Shown here: one piece after another, positions 41,448 through 54,087 of the stretch | Layout of the letters: every line of letters begins with the position of its first letter | Numbering within the stretch: position 1 is the first letter of the stretch | DNA from: Halictus rubicundus | Taxonomy: Eukaryota; Arthropoda; Insecta; Hymenoptera; Halictidae | NCBI RefSeq assembly: GCF_050948215.1 | Contig: NC_135161.1 | Location: 1,460,830 to 1,524,829 of the forward strand | Reading direction: 5' to 3' | Length of the DNA: 64,000 nucleotides | The notes under the pieces: model-generated | Database searches by the model: none | What the model was told of the DNA's origin: nothing | What the model saw: the letters and a program-made list of their open reading frames with translations, nothing else | Position numbers and translations under genes: made by a program

Positions 41448-42036
41448 TTAGGGGCGGTTTTCGGCATCATGCAACGCCCACGAGTTGGTACATTGTTCTG
41501 AGAGTAGACACTTGGCAGAGTCTGTCGAAGGAAGACGATACCAAGTTCCGCGTGTCTGGAAAGCGTCCCATAAATTACGGACCCCTTGGTGCCACAAGTG
41601 GGTCCACGCTACGTCACGTGCCATCGAGAGCGGTACGGTCGAGCTAATTTTGCCCATGAAAATCCGCTGACATTTACCAGTCGTACCCTGTGATAGCTCG
41701 TAAATTCCATGTTGTTGCCATACGTCCATACTCAGCGATCGAAGCGAAGCCAACGCCACGTGTAGCAACAGGCAGCGGGATCGCTTTCCGTTGCAGAGTC
41801 GGCGCTATCCGCGCCAACGATTTCTCCAGCTCAGCACACGATTCATCAAATACACCAAGTCGTCTGAGACGAATCTCGCGATTTTGGTTATGTATTTTAG
41901 TACCGACGCGCAGCCGGAATGCGTCATTAGATTTTTGCTTTGACGCTTTTCCTGGTCGTTTCTTTGCTTTAGCGGATGATACCTTCGGTTGTGTTGAAGG
42001 TGTTTCATCCTGAATACCAATGTCCATTTTCTCCAT
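41448..42036 (-). pseudogene. Unidentified protein fragment in two frames (copy 1)
   Basis: I do not recognise this protein. The upstream frame, from MEKMDIGIQDETPST, has a basic Lys-rich stretch (SAKAKKRPGKASKQKSN) then charged helical sequence (LGVFDESCAELEKSLARI). Before it ends at 41,674, an overlapping frame (to 41,448) continues with LASLRSLSMDVWQQHGIYEL and WTHLWHQGVRNLWDAFQTRG. Two overlapping frames with protein-like composition suggest one gene broken by an indel near 41,760. It lies directly beside the transposon inverted repeat. Could be a retroelement or host gene fragment. Confidence 0.35.
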
Positions 42037-42110
42037 GATGAAGATAAGGTTTGCTCCGTACAACTGCACGAAAAGGTGTACCAGTCGTACCCTGGTCATA
42101 AAGCAATAAA

Positions 42111-42903
42111 GGGCCTAGCCGAATAAGATGGTCAAAACTGCCCTTAGACGTTTTTCAATAATTAATGAACCATTCGAAAGCTGACCAAGAAAAACCCCTC
42201 TGAGCCAAATTTCAACCCCCTATCTTGCTCGTGAGGGTAGTTACAGGGTAAATTAGATTTTGAGCTTTTCCGTGCATTTTCCGCACTCTGATGCTTCCCA
42301 AAATTCTGAAAAAAATGTGACATATTTTGGACCCTAAGGCGGATTTTTGAGAATTTTTTCAGATTTTTTTCTTGCAAACTATGGTCGCAAAAAATGAAAA
42401 ACCTAAAAAAAATCGGAAAAATGTACATTTCTCAAAAATATGAAAACATGCTATTGAGCTGTTTAATGCCCCAATAAAGTACCATAACAGGCAGTGTCCT
42501 CAATTTTTTTTAGATTTTTTGTTGTGGGAAGTCTTTGTCAAAAACAAGAAAAACCGAATTTTTTCGACGTTTCTGCTACTAGGAGGAAAGTTACACTTGT
42601 TGATTTTATCGCAAGTATATATTAAGTCATTTTTAACGTTATTACATTGAAACAAGTAAGTGTTTGACCTCAGAAATATGTTTTAAGAGAAAAATAAATT
42701 CTATTTCGTGCGATATATACCAGAATGTTCGCAACGTTTACAACATCGCCGGTTGGCCGAGCAGTCAAGGTGTCGGACTACGGAGCGGAAACGCTGGGTT
42801 CGAATCACGTCGAGGGTAAAGTTTTTTTTTCCATACATCATCTTTATTTTTTCAATTTTTTATTACATGGTTTATTCATGTGATTTTTAAAATATTTTTT
42901 TAA
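42111..42903. repeat. Left inverted repeat of the ISL2EU/Harbinger-like transposon (copy 1, truncated)
   Basis: Same sequence as 61,070-61,862, cut off by the array junction. The outer end is set provisionally at GGGCCTAGCCGAATAAG; only the inner 400 bp can be checked against the opposite repeat. Confidence 0.6.
42746..42818 (+). ncRNA. tRNA-Arg(ACG)-like sequence in the transposon inverted repeat (copy 1)
   Basis: A box (TGGCCGAGCAG, 42,754-42,764) and B box (GGGTTCGAATC, 42,797-42,807) are correctly spaced for a tRNA. An anticodon-arm-like CGGACTACGGAGCGG gives loop CTACGGA with anticodon ACG (Arg). A run of nine T follows at 42,822, a Pol III terminator. The acceptor arms do not pair and the B-box C is A here, so it is a tRNA-derived sequence, not a functional tRNA. 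Confidence 0.6.
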
Positions 42904-44045
42904 TCCTGCAGTACGACGTCGGCTCCCTTGAAGGTGGTACCGTTGTCGCTTAGCAGGGTGCTGCAACGCCCTCGTCGCGCCACGAACCGCTGGAACGCCG
43001 CCACGAAAGCAGCCGAAGTCAGATCGGTGACTGCGTCCAGGTGTACGGCCTTGGTCGTTAGGCAGACGAAGACCACGATGTACCCCTTGTGGCTCTTATG
43101 TCCCCTGCCCTTGGTGGTTCGGATCTGCACCGGGCCAGCGTAGTCCACTCCTGCAGAAGAGAAGGGTTTACCAGGGTGCACGCGGGATCGGGGAAGGTCA
43201 CCCATTTGCTGCTGCCCCACGCACGCTCTAAGTCGAGTGCACGGGACGCAGTCACGTAGCAGCTTCTTGGCCCGAGCACGTATCCTGGGAATCCAGAACG
43301 CCCTGTGGATCCAGGCCAGAGTTGCGGTGAGACCCCCATGGAGAGTTTTCTGGTGCGCCTCCCGGATTATCAGCGTCGCCAGATGTGTCGACCTGTCGAC
43401 AATGGCTGGATGCCGGCGTGACTCCGACAGAGAGGACAGGTGCAGGCGACCACCGACCCATAGTACGCCGTCGTCACCTACAAGAGGGGTTAACGTTTTG
43501 AGACTCGAGCTCAGAGGGATCGTCTTACCTCGTGTGAGGGAGTCCATCTCCAGCGGGTAAGTTCTCCGCTGAGATATGCGAAGCACGTTGTGCAGTGCCT
43601 CACGTAGTTCCGTGGTTGACAGGGGCCCGATCAACCTGGTACCTGGCTTCCGGCAGTTGACCATGAAGCGGCGGAGGAAAGCGGTGACACGAGTCAGCCT
43701 CGAGAGGGACGAGAACCGGCTTAGCAGTGGATTTTCTGCAGGCGTCGCGGCCACCTGTGCGACTGTTACCATCCTCTGCTCCGGAGCCTCCACACAGAGG
43801 GTCTTCGGAGTGGTCTCAGGCCAGTCGCCACTTGGTCTAGAAAGCCAGGGGGGTCCGTGCCACCACAGCGATGAAGTGCGCAGCTCCTCAGCGGAGATTC
43901 CTCTTGTGGCCAGGTCTGCCGGGTTGTCCATGGTCCCCACATGCCTCCACGTAGCTCCAGACAGGAGATTCTGAATCTCTGCGACTCGGTGGGCAACGAG
44001 GGAATGGCTCTTTTGCGCACAGACGATTGCGCACGACGGCATGGC
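42904..44045 (-). pseudogene. BEL-2 integrase fragment (copy 2)
   Basis: N-terminal two thirds of the BEL-2 pol frame: pre-integrase, H2C2 finger and the integrase core up to LLSDNGTTFKGADVVLQ. There the array junction cuts it, adding one residue and a stop. The catalytic Glu is lost, so no active integrase is possible. The open frame continues upstream through the 32-bp repeats to 44,111. Confidence 0.9.
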
Positions 44046-44114
44046 ACACGGTTCTTTTGGACACGGTATTATTGGACACACGGTTCTTTTGGACACAGTA
44101 ACATTGGACACAGT

Positions 44115-44157
44115 GGGTTAGTGTTAGGGTTAGGGTGAGGGTTAGGGTTAGGGTTAG
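44115..44157 (+). repeat. TTAGGG-like tract (copy 2)
   Basis: Same sequence as the tract at 37,792-37,834. Confidence 0.85.
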
Positions 44158-45578
44158 ATCCGGGGAGTCTTCCCCACTGTATGGAAAGAAGCGTGCCTGG
44201 TTCTCCTCCAAAAGGAGGGGAAACCCGCAGAGTCTCCCTCTGCATACCGGCTACATACTAATAAATTAACAGGAGCGCGTGTAAAGACAAAGACATTCCG
44301 ATGTCGCCATGCGGACATAACCAAACATACAAAAGAACGCAGACCCAATCGTATAATAAAACTTAATATGTAAGCGACCTCTGTCCATAACTCGGCATCA
44401 CTAACATGTGACAATCCGGAACAGCTATCGGTGATTGGCCATTCTAACATCCCCTCTATCGATACGTGTTCCGGTAACAATCAATAACGATCCTCGCGGT
44501 CCAGCCAATTAAGGCAAGACGCCCGTTCCGGTAAAACATGACCACCGGTTTACGGTATGGGGCCCCGAGCAGCTGAGCTGCTGGAGGCACCAAGGGAGCG
44601 CTCTTTGACGGGCCCGTCACTCTGAACCACTCCGTCTAGGTAAAACCTGCCAGGGACCGAAGTCCCCGCCGGCACAGCTTCAGAGATCATTCGAGCTCAG
44701 TGCTCCCCCCCCCCCCCCGACAAAGTGGCGCTCCATGTGGGGTGGAATCCGATCGGACAGCGGGGGGGCCGCGTGGCCGTCGCAAGATGGTTGTACGTCG
44801 CCGGGATTTTATCGCGGATTCGCAGGAGGCTTGTATCGCCGTAGATTTTGTGTTAGGACGTCAACTTCGAGACGCCCCACAGTGGGACGACGTGACGCGT
44901 CCGTATCGCCGTTTCCGACGTGTGTCAGCGGCATCGGTCAAGGAGAAGAAGTGAAGCTCGCGTTCCAGCAGAATACGGCCGTTCCGTCGCATATAGGTTG
45001 CCGAACGAGGACGCTGATCGAGTCCGCGGCCGTATTCGACGCAAAACATAGAGTATTCGGAAGAAAATAGCGCGAGCGACCTAAGATCCGTCACGAATCA
45101 TTGTAAACGTGCCGGTTCAGACTTAACTGCTGGTGGTACCCACCGGCAGCCACATTGTTAATATCCGTTGAATAAACGATAGTACAGCTGATTCCTCGGG
45201 TGCTAATTTCTCGTGAGAAATCTTCTCGCCGCGGAGAATATCCCGTGCTCCTCCCGCGTGGAACTCTGAACCCGTTCGCGAGCCATCTAGGATATCGCGC
45301 AGCCTTCGCAGATTCGGAATTGCCGTTCGGGCTTCGCGATTACTAGGAAATCATTGGCGTGGCACTTCTGCGTTTCTGGCGCCTGAGAATTGTTCCGAAC
45401 CGAGAATCTTTCTGGCCTATAAATACCCGGTGTCACTGAGGTATCCATCCTTCTGACGGGAACGCAAACTGGGCGACGTGACAACATATGCTTACTGTCC
45501 ATTTTTCTTTTATTATTTATGTAATCACTTATCGTAAATAAATATCTCTTATGTTTTTGTTAACTACACACTGCATAG

Positions 45579-46395
45579 TGTCACGTCCGGCGGTTCGCCG
45601 ATAAACGCCTAAACAAGGACCATTAGTATTACCACACGGGAAAACAAAATAAGATCGAAAGATACGTGACCACCCGACGCGGTTAAAAATACGCCGACTT
45701 ATCTTCCTGCAAGACACGCAGATGAAGACCAGATTACGGATTAGACGCAAAAGAGGAAAGTATCAAATTACGCCGAACCATAAGAAAAGACGACGATTTC
45801 ATCTTGGCAACACACAGCTGACGAAGCAAGAAACATCGAGAAGATCGGGAGGCAGAAACGCCTAAATCAGCACTTCAAGAAAACAAAGGACCGCCCACAC
45901 TATAAAAAGGAAACCAGCTCTTCAATTCGAATTCATTCAGTTCAAAATCAGTGTTACTGCTCAGTTCCGTTAACAGACCTTTGTACCACACACGCGTCGC
46001 GCCGGCAGTAAGATAGTGTCGCCGAATTTCGAAACCCCGTTGCGTGAAGTGTCCGCGTGTGCCCCAGCAACCAGCGGCCACAACCAGCGAGCGCCCCAAA
46101 AAACCCCACAACCACGACTTGTGAGCGCCTACCAACGACTCGGTAATTTAAACGTACTATTAAGCGAACTGTTATAAGTGCTCTAGCTTATGCGCTATGA
46201 GAATTCATCCTTGTATAATCTGATTCAGAACTAAACTCAAAATAAACCAAACCTTTGCCGTTTTTATATAAAATTTAAAGTACCATTTATTTGACCAGCC
46301 CTCAATCTCCCGAACCAAAGCCGGTGAACGCAGGTAGGTTCAAAACTGCGCCTTATCCCCGGAAAACTATAAACAGCCCCATCTGGGACGTAACA
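45579..46395 (+). mobile_element. Solo LTR (copy 2)
   Basis: Array copy of the solo LTR at 39,261-40,077, with the same ATAG flanks. Confidence 0.8.
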
Positions 46396-46545
46396 ATAGT
46401 AACATACGTGAAACCTCTTTTTGTTCTTATTGCATAAATTTCTGAAGTACGGACTATAATCGTCAAAACTATAGTGGTGTCCGAATATTTTCGTGACCGA
46501 CTGTATTTTTGGGCACTTCTCTAAATTTGGTTAATAATATAAGTA

Positions 46546-47153
46546 CAGGGTGTTTAAAAAAACCATTCAATATTTATATGGTATATAGGATACATTTTAC
46601 TGAGTAAAAAAGCTTTAGTAAACATAGGTCGAAAGGTCAACCATTTCTGAGATATAAACATTTTTGTTTGCTAACATCATGATTCATTTACTACTGGCTT
46701 TTTGATATTTATAGCAAATTTTCCACGTGTTATGATTTCCCGCTACAGAACTGACTGATTCCGGATGAAATCTATTGTCGGCACTTAAAGAAGGACATTC
46801 AGAACGCGGTTTGTAAACACTGAAGTAGGCATCGCATGCAATGGAAGTAAGTTGGTCATAATGCTAGCAAACAATAATGTTCATATCTCAGAAACGGTTG
46901 ACCTTTTGATCTATGTTTACTGAGGCTTTTTTACTCAGCACAGTGTGTTCTATATACTATAGAAATATTGAATGGTTTTTTTACACCCTATATCAAAAGG
47001 CCAGTAGTAAATGAATCATGAAGTTAGCAAGCAAAAATGTTTATATCTCAGAAACGGTTGACCTTTCGACCTATGTTTACTAAAGCTTTTTTACTCAGTA
47101 CAATGTATCCTATATACCATATAAATATTGAATGGTTTTTTTTAAACACCTTG
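46546..47153. mobile_element. Fold-back MITE (copy 2)
   Basis: Array copy of the MITE at 40,228-40,835. Carries the private A at 46,572, which makes its left arm match the right arm there. Confidence 0.8.
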
Positions 47154-47765
47154 TACATACAGGTAATTCTTACAAAAAATTTTAGGAAATTTTTATAAAA
47201 AAAAATGTATTTTTAAAAACTAACTTTATTCGAAAACTTAAACAAATTATAATAGTACCAACAAAATTAAAAACTTAACAAATCGCTATTCGCTATCCGA
47301 CTCATTCTCAGTACTTTGAATGTGATCCCCATTCACGTACTTTCAAACAATCTCGATCTACCCTTACATTCTTATTACTTTTCCAATAGGTATAAGACAT
47401 ATATTAAATCAAATTAAGAATACATAAAAATGATTCATATATAATTATTGCAAAATTGTAGTATACATAAAAATAATTTTTATATGATTTGTTGTGCGCG
47501 CACAATCTTTTAGAAATATGCGAGCTGGTTTTAGGTTCTTGTGATATCTTATCACGGCAATGATCACAACACTATTTAGTAACAATATATATGCATTTAG
47601 TAAAACAGGATAGTTACTGTACAGTGATGTGGTTACAAGAGAGCGATGTTAAAGGAGCGGGAGTTCGATAGAATCTAAAGAAAATGGAAAAGAATCGGAA
47701 AAAAGTTGACTAGAAAGATTCCCTCCACGGATAGGGTTCGAATAGTGGGGAACCAATAATCGCAT

Positions 47766-48354
47766 TTAGGGGCGGTTTTCGGCATCATGCAACGCCCACG
47801 AGTTGGTACATTGTTCTGAGAGTAGACACTTGGCAGAGTCTGTCGAAGGAAGACGATACCAAGTTCCGCGTGTCTGGAAAGCGTCCCATAAATTACGGAC
47901 CCCTTGGTGCCACAAGTGGGTCCACGCTACGTCACGTGCCATCGAGAGCGGTACGGTCGAGCTAATTTTGCCCATGAAAATCCGCTGACATTTACCAGTC
48001 GTACCCTGTGATAGCTCGTAAATTCCATGTTGTTGCCATACGTCCATACTCAGCGATCGAAGCGAAGCCAACGCCACGTGTAGCAACAGGCAGCGGGATC
48101 GCTTTCCGTTGCAGAGTCGGCGCTATCCGCGCCAACGATTTCTCCAGCTCAGCACACGATTCATCAAATACACCAAGTCGTCTGAGACGAATCTCGCGAT
48201 TTTGGTTATGTATTTTAGTACCGACGCGCAGCCGGAATGCGTCATTAGATTTTTGCTTTGACGCTTTTCCTGGTCGTTTCTTTGCTTTAGCGGATGATAC
48301 CTTCGGTTGTGTTGAAGGTGTTTCATCCTGAATACCAATGTCCATTTTCTCCAT
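47766..48354 (-). pseudogene. Unidentified protein fragment (copy 2)
   Basis: Array copy of the two-frame fragment at 41,448-42,036. Confidence 0.35.
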
Positions 48355-48428
48355 GATGAAGATAAGGTTTGCTCCGTACAACTGCACGAAAAGGTGTACC
48401 AGTCGTACCCTGGTCATAAAGCGATAAA

Positions 48429-49221
48429 GGGCCTAGCCGAATAAGATGGTCAAAACTGCCCTTAGACGTTTTTCAATAATTAATGAACCATTCGAAAGCT
48501 GACCAAGAAAAACCCCTCTGAGCCAAATTTCAACCCCCTATCTTGCTCGTGAGGGTAGTTACAGGGTAAATTAGATTTTGAGCTTTTCCGTGCATTTTCC
48601 GCACTCTGATGCTTCCCAAAATTCTGAAAAAAATGTGACATATTTTGGACCCTAAGGCGGATTTTTGAGAATTTTTTCAGATTTTTTTCTTGCAAACTAT
48701 GGTCGCAAAAAATGAAAAACCTAAAAAAAATCGGAAAAATGTACATTTCTCAAAAATATGAAAACATGCTATTGAGCTGTTTAATGCCCCAATAAAGTAC
48801 CATAACAGGCAGTGTCCTCAATTTTTTTTAGATTTTTTGTTGTGGGAAGTCTTTGTCAAAAACAAGAAAAACCGAATTTTTTCGACGTTTCTGCTACTAG
48901 GAGGAAAGTTACACTTGTTGATTTTATCGCAAGTATATATTAAGTCATTTTTAACGTTATTACATTGAAACAAGTAAGTGTTTGACCTCAGAAATATGTT
49001 TTAAGAGAAAAATAAATTCTATTTCGTGCGATATATACCAGAATGTTCGCAACGTTTACAACATCGCCGGTTGGCCGAGCAGTCAAGGTGTCGGACTACG
49101 GAGCGGAAACGCTGGGTTCGAATCACGTCGAGGGTAAAGTTTTTTTTTCCATACATCATCTTTATTTTTTCAATTTTTTATTACATGGTTTATTCATGTG
49201 ATTTTTAAAATATTTTTTTAA
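48429..49221. repeat. Left inverted repeat (copy 2, truncated)
   Basis: Array copy of 42,111-42,903. Confidence 0.6.
49064..49136 (+). ncRNA. tRNA-Arg(ACG)-like sequence (copy 2)
   Basis: Identical to the tRNA-like sequence at 42,746-42,818. Confidence 0.6.
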
Positions 49222-50363
49222 TCCTGCAGTACGACGTCGGCTCCCTTGAAGGTGGTACCGTTGTCGCTTAGCAGGGTGCTGCAACGCCCTCGTCGCGCCA
49301 CGAACCGCTGGAACGCCGCCACGAAAGCAGCCGAAGTCAGATCGGTGACTGCGTCCAGGTGTACGGCCTTGGTCGTTAGGCAGACGAAGACCACGATGTA
49401 CCCCTTGTGGCTCTTATGTCCCCTGCCCTTGGTGGTTCGGATCTGCACCGGGCCAGCGTAGTCCACTCCTGCAGAAGAGAAGGGTTTACCAGGGTGCACG
49501 CGGGATCGGGGAAGGTCACCCATTTGCTGCTGCCCCACGCACGCTCTAAGTCGAGTGCACGGGACGCAGTCACGTAGCAGCTTCTTGGCCCGAGCACGTA
49601 TCCTGGGAATCCAGAACGCCCTGTGGATCCAGGCCAGAGTTGCGGTGAGACCCCCATGGAGAGTTTTCTGGTGCGCCTCCCGGATTATCAGCGTCGCCAG
49701 ATGTGTCGACCTGTCGACAATGGCTGGATGCCGGCGTGACTCCGACAGAGAGGACAGGTGCAGGCGACCACCGACCCATAGTACGCCGTCGTCACCTACA
49801 AGAGGGGTTAACGTTTTGAGACTCGAGCTCAGAGGGATCGTCTTACCTCGTGTGAGGGAGTCCATCTCCAGCGGGTAAGTTCTCCGCTGAGATATGCGAA
49901 GCACGTTGTGCAGTGCCTCACGTAGTTCCGTGGTTGACAGGGGCCCGATCAACCTGGTACCTGGCTTCCGGCAGTTGACCATGAAGCGGCGGAGGAAAGC
50001 GGTGACACGAGTCAGCCTCGAGAGGGACGAGAACCGGCTTAGCAGTGGATTTTCTGCAGGCGTCGCGGCCACCTGTGCGACTGTTACCATCCTCTGCTCC
50101 GGAGCCTCCACACAGAGGGTCTTCGGAGTGGTCTCAGGCCAGTCGCCACTTGGTCTAGAAAGCCAGGGGGGTCCGTGCCACCACAGCGATGAAGTGCGCA
50201 GCTCCTCAGCGGAGATTCCTCTTGTGGCCAGGTCTGCCGGGTTGTCCATGGTCCCCACATGCCTCCACGTAGCTCCAGACAGGAGATTCTGAATCTCTGC
50301 GACTCGGTGGGCAACGAGGGAATGGCTCTTTTGCGCACAGACGATTGCGCACGACGGCATGGC
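49222..50363 (-). pseudogene. BEL-2 integrase fragment (copy 3)
   Basis: Same truncated integrase fragment as at 42,904-44,045; loses the catalytic Glu at the junction. Confidence 0.9.
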
Positions 50364-50432
50364 ACACGGTTCTTTTGGACACGGTATTATTGGACACACG
50401 GTTCTTTTGGACACAGTAACATTGGACACAGT

Positions 50433-50475
50433 GGGTTAGTGTTAGGGTTAGGGTGAGGGTTAGGGTTAGGGTTAG
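50433..50475 (+). repeat. TTAGGG-like tract (copy 3)
   Basis: Same sequence as the tract at 37,792-37,834. Confidence 0.85.
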
Positions 50476-51900
50476 ATCCGGGGAGTCTTCCCCACTGTAT
50501 GGAAAGAAGCGTGCCTGGTTCTCCTCCAAAAGGAGGGGAAACCCGCAGAGTCTCCCTCTGCATACCGGCTACATACTAATAAATTAACAGGAGCGCGTGT
50601 AAAGACAAAGACATTCCGATGTCGCCATGCGGACATAACCAAACATACAAAAGAACGCAGACCCAATCGTATAATAAAACTTAATATGTAAGCGACCTCT
50701 GTCCATAACTCGGCATCACTAACATGTGACAATCCGGAACAGCTATCGGTGATTGGCCATTCTAACATCCCCTCTATCGATACGTGTTCCGGTAACAATC
50801 AATAACGATCCTCGCGGTCCAGCCAATTAAGGCAAGACGCCCGTTCCGGTAAAACATGACCACCGGTTTACGGTATGGGGCCCCGAGCAGCTGAGCTGCT
50901 GGAGGCACCAAGGGAGCGCTCTTTGACGGGCCCGTCACTCTGAACCACTCCGTCTAGGTAAAACCTGCCAGGGACCGAAGTCCCCGCCGGCACAGCTTCA
51001 GAGATCATTCGAGCTCAGTGCTCCCCCCCCCCCCCCCCCCGACAAAGTGGCGCTCCATGTGGGGTGGAATCCGATCGGACAGCGGGGGGGCCGCGTGGCC
51101 GTCGCAAGATGGTTGTACGTCGCCGGGATTTTATCGCGGATTCGCAGGAGGCTTGTATCGCCGTAGATTTTGTGTTAGGACGTCAACTTCGAGACGCCCC
51201 ACAGTGGGACGACGTGACGCGTCCGTATCGCCGTTTCCGACGTGTGTCAGCGGCATCGGTCAAGGAGAAGAAGTGAAGCTCGCGTTCCAGCAGAATACGG
51301 CCGTTCCGTCGCATATAGGTTGCCGAACGAGGACGCTGATCGAGTCCGCGGCCGTATTCGACGCAAAACATAGAGTATTCGGAAGAAAATAGCGCGAGCG
51401 ACCTAAGATCCGTCACGAATCATTGTAAACGTGCCGGTTCAGACTTAACTGCTGGTGGTACCCACCGGCAGCCACATTGTTAATATCCGTTGAATAAACG
51501 ATAGTACAGCTGATTCCTCGGGTGCTAATTTCTCGTGAGAAATCTTCTCGCCGCGGAGAATATCCCGTGCTCCTCCCGCGTGGAACTCTGAACCCGTTCG
51601 CGAGCCATCTAGGATATCGCGCAGCCTTCGCAGATTCGGAATTGCCGTTCGGGCTTCGCGATTACTAGGAAATCATTGGCGTGGCACTTCTGCGTTTCTG
51701 GCGCCTGAGAATTGTTCCGAACCGAGAATCTTTCTGGCCTATAAATACCCGGTGTCACTGAGGTATCCATCCTTCTGACGGGAACGCAAACTGGGCGACG
51801 TGACAACATATGCTTACTGTCCATTTTTCTTTTATTATTTATGTAATCACTTATCGTAAATAAATATCTCTTATGTTTTTGTTAACTACACACTGCATAG

Positions 51901-52717
51901 TGTCACGTCCGGCGGTTCGCCGATAAACGCCTAAACAAGGACCATTAGTATTACCACACGGGAAAACAAAATAAGATCGAAAGATACGTGACCACCCGAC
52001 GCGGTTAAAAATACGCCGACTTATCTTCCTGCAAGACACGCAGATGAAGACCAGATTACGGATTAGACGCAAAAGAGGAAAGTATCAAATTACGCCGAAC
52101 CATAAGAAAAGACGACGATTTCATCTTGGCAACACACAGCTGACGAAGCAAGAAACATCGAGAAGATCGGGAGGCAGAAACGCCTAAATCAGCACTTCAA
52201 GAAAACAAAGGACCGCCCACACTATAAAAAGGAAACCAGCTCTTCAATTCGAATTCATTCAGTTCAAAATCAGTGTTACTGCTCAGTTCCGTTAACAGAC
52301 CTTTGTACCACACACGCGTCGCGCCGGCAGTAAGATAGTGTCGCCGAATTTCGAAACCCCGTTGCGTGAAGTGTCCGCGTGTGCCCCAGCAACCAGCGGC
52401 CACAACCAGCGAGCGCCCCAAAAAACCCCACAACCACGACTTGTGAGCGCCTACCAACGACTCGGTAATTTAAACGTACTATTAAGCGAACTGTTATAAG
52501 TGCTCTAGCTTATGCGCTATGAGAATTCATCCTTGTATAATCTGATTCAGAACTAAACTCAAAATAAACCAAACCTTTGCCGTTTTTATATAAAATTTAA
52601 AGTACCATTTATTTGACCAGCCCTCAATCTCCCGAACCAAAGCCGGTGAACGCAGGTAGGTTCAAAACTGCGCCTTATCCCCGGAAAACTATAAACAGCC
52701 CCATCTGGGACGTAACA
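51901..52717 (+). mobile_element. Solo LTR (copy 3)
   Basis: Array copy of the solo LTR at 39,261-40,077, with the same ATAG flanks. Confidence 0.8.
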
Positions 52718-52867
52718 ATAGTAACATACGTGAAACCTCTTTTTGTTCTTATTGCATAAATTTCTGAAGTACGGACTATAATCGTCAAAACTATAGTGGT
52801 GTCCGAATATTTTCGTGACCGACTGTATTTTTGGGCACTTCTCTAAATTTGGTTAATAATATAAGTA

Positions 52868-53475
52868 CAGGGTGTTTAAAAAAACCATTCAATGTTTATA
52901 TGGTATATAGGATACATTTTACTGAGTAAAAAAGCTTTAGTAAACATAGGTCGAAAGGTCAACCATTTCTGAGATATAAACATTTTTGTTTGCTAACATC
53001 ATGATTCATTTACTACTGGCTTTTTGATATTTATAGCAAATTTTCCACGTGTTATGATTTCCCGCTACAGAACTGACTGATTCCGGATGAAATCTATTGT
53101 CGGCACTTAAAGAAGGACATTCAGAACGCGGTTTGTAAACACTGAAGTAGGCATCGCATGCAATGGAAGTAAGTTGGTCATAATGCTAGCAAACAATAAT
53201 GTTCATATCTCAGAAACGGTTGACCTTTTGATCTATGTTTACTGAGGCTTTTTTACTCAGCACAGTGTGTTCTATATACTATAGAAATATTGAATGGTTT
53301 TTTTACACCCTATATCAAAAGGCCAGTAGTAAATGAATCATGAAGTTAGCAAGCAAAAATGTTTATATCTCAGAAACGGTTGACCTTTCGACCTATGTTT
53401 ACTAAAGCTTTTTTACTCAGTACAATGTATCCTATATACCATATAAATATTGAATGGTTTTTTTTAAACACCTTG
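52868..53475. mobile_element. Fold-back MITE (copy 3)
   Basis: Array copy of the MITE at 40,228-40,835. Confidence 0.8.
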
Positions 53476-54087
53476 TACATACAGGTAATTCTTACAAAAA
53501 ATTTTAGGAAATTTTTATAAAAAAAAATGTATTTTTAAAAACTAACTTTATTCGAAAACTTAAACAAATTATAATAGTACCAACAAAATTAAAAACTTAA
53601 CAAATCGCTATTCGCTATCCGACTCATTCTCAGTACTTTGAATGTGATCCCCATTCACGTACTTTCAAACAATCTCGATCTACCCTTACATTCTTATTAC
53701 TTTTCCAATAGGTATAAGACATATATTAAATCAAATTAAGAATACATAAAAATGATTCATATATAATTATTGCAAAATTGTAGTATACATAAAAATAATT
53801 TTTATATGATTTGTTGTGCGCGCACAATCTTTTAGAAATATGCGAGCTGGTTTTAGGTTCTTGTGATATCTTATCACGGCAATGATCACAACACTATTTA
53901 GTAACAATATATATGCATTTAGTAAAACAGGATAGTTACTGTACAGTGATGTGGTTACAAGAGAGCGATGTTAAAGGAGCGGGAGTTCGATAGAATCTAA
54001 AGAAAATGGAAAAGAATCGGAAAAAAGTTGACTAGAAAGATTCCCTCCACGGATAGGGTTCGAATAGTGGGGAACCAATAATCGCAT

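Larger units (their letters stand above)
36581..42903. repeat. Tandem array unit, copy 1 (6,323 bp)
   Basis: First of four head-to-tail copies. The left edge lies inside BEL-2 integrase; the right edge is in AT-rich DNA near the inner end of a transposon inverted repeat, where it joins copy 2. The poly-C tract (38,382-38,400) is 19 nt. Unit length equals 6,304 plus the poly-C length in every copy. Confidence 0.97.
42904..49221. repeat. Tandem array unit, copy 2 (6,318 bp)
   Basis: Poly-C 14 nt (44,705-44,718). Two private substitutions seen: A for G at 46,572 and G for A at 48,423. Otherwise I saw no difference from copy 1. Confidence 0.97.

Noticed and set aside
42746..42818. Functional tRNA gene
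   Set aside because: Acceptor arms do not pair, the left-side copies have a damaged B box, and every copy is part of a transposon repeat.
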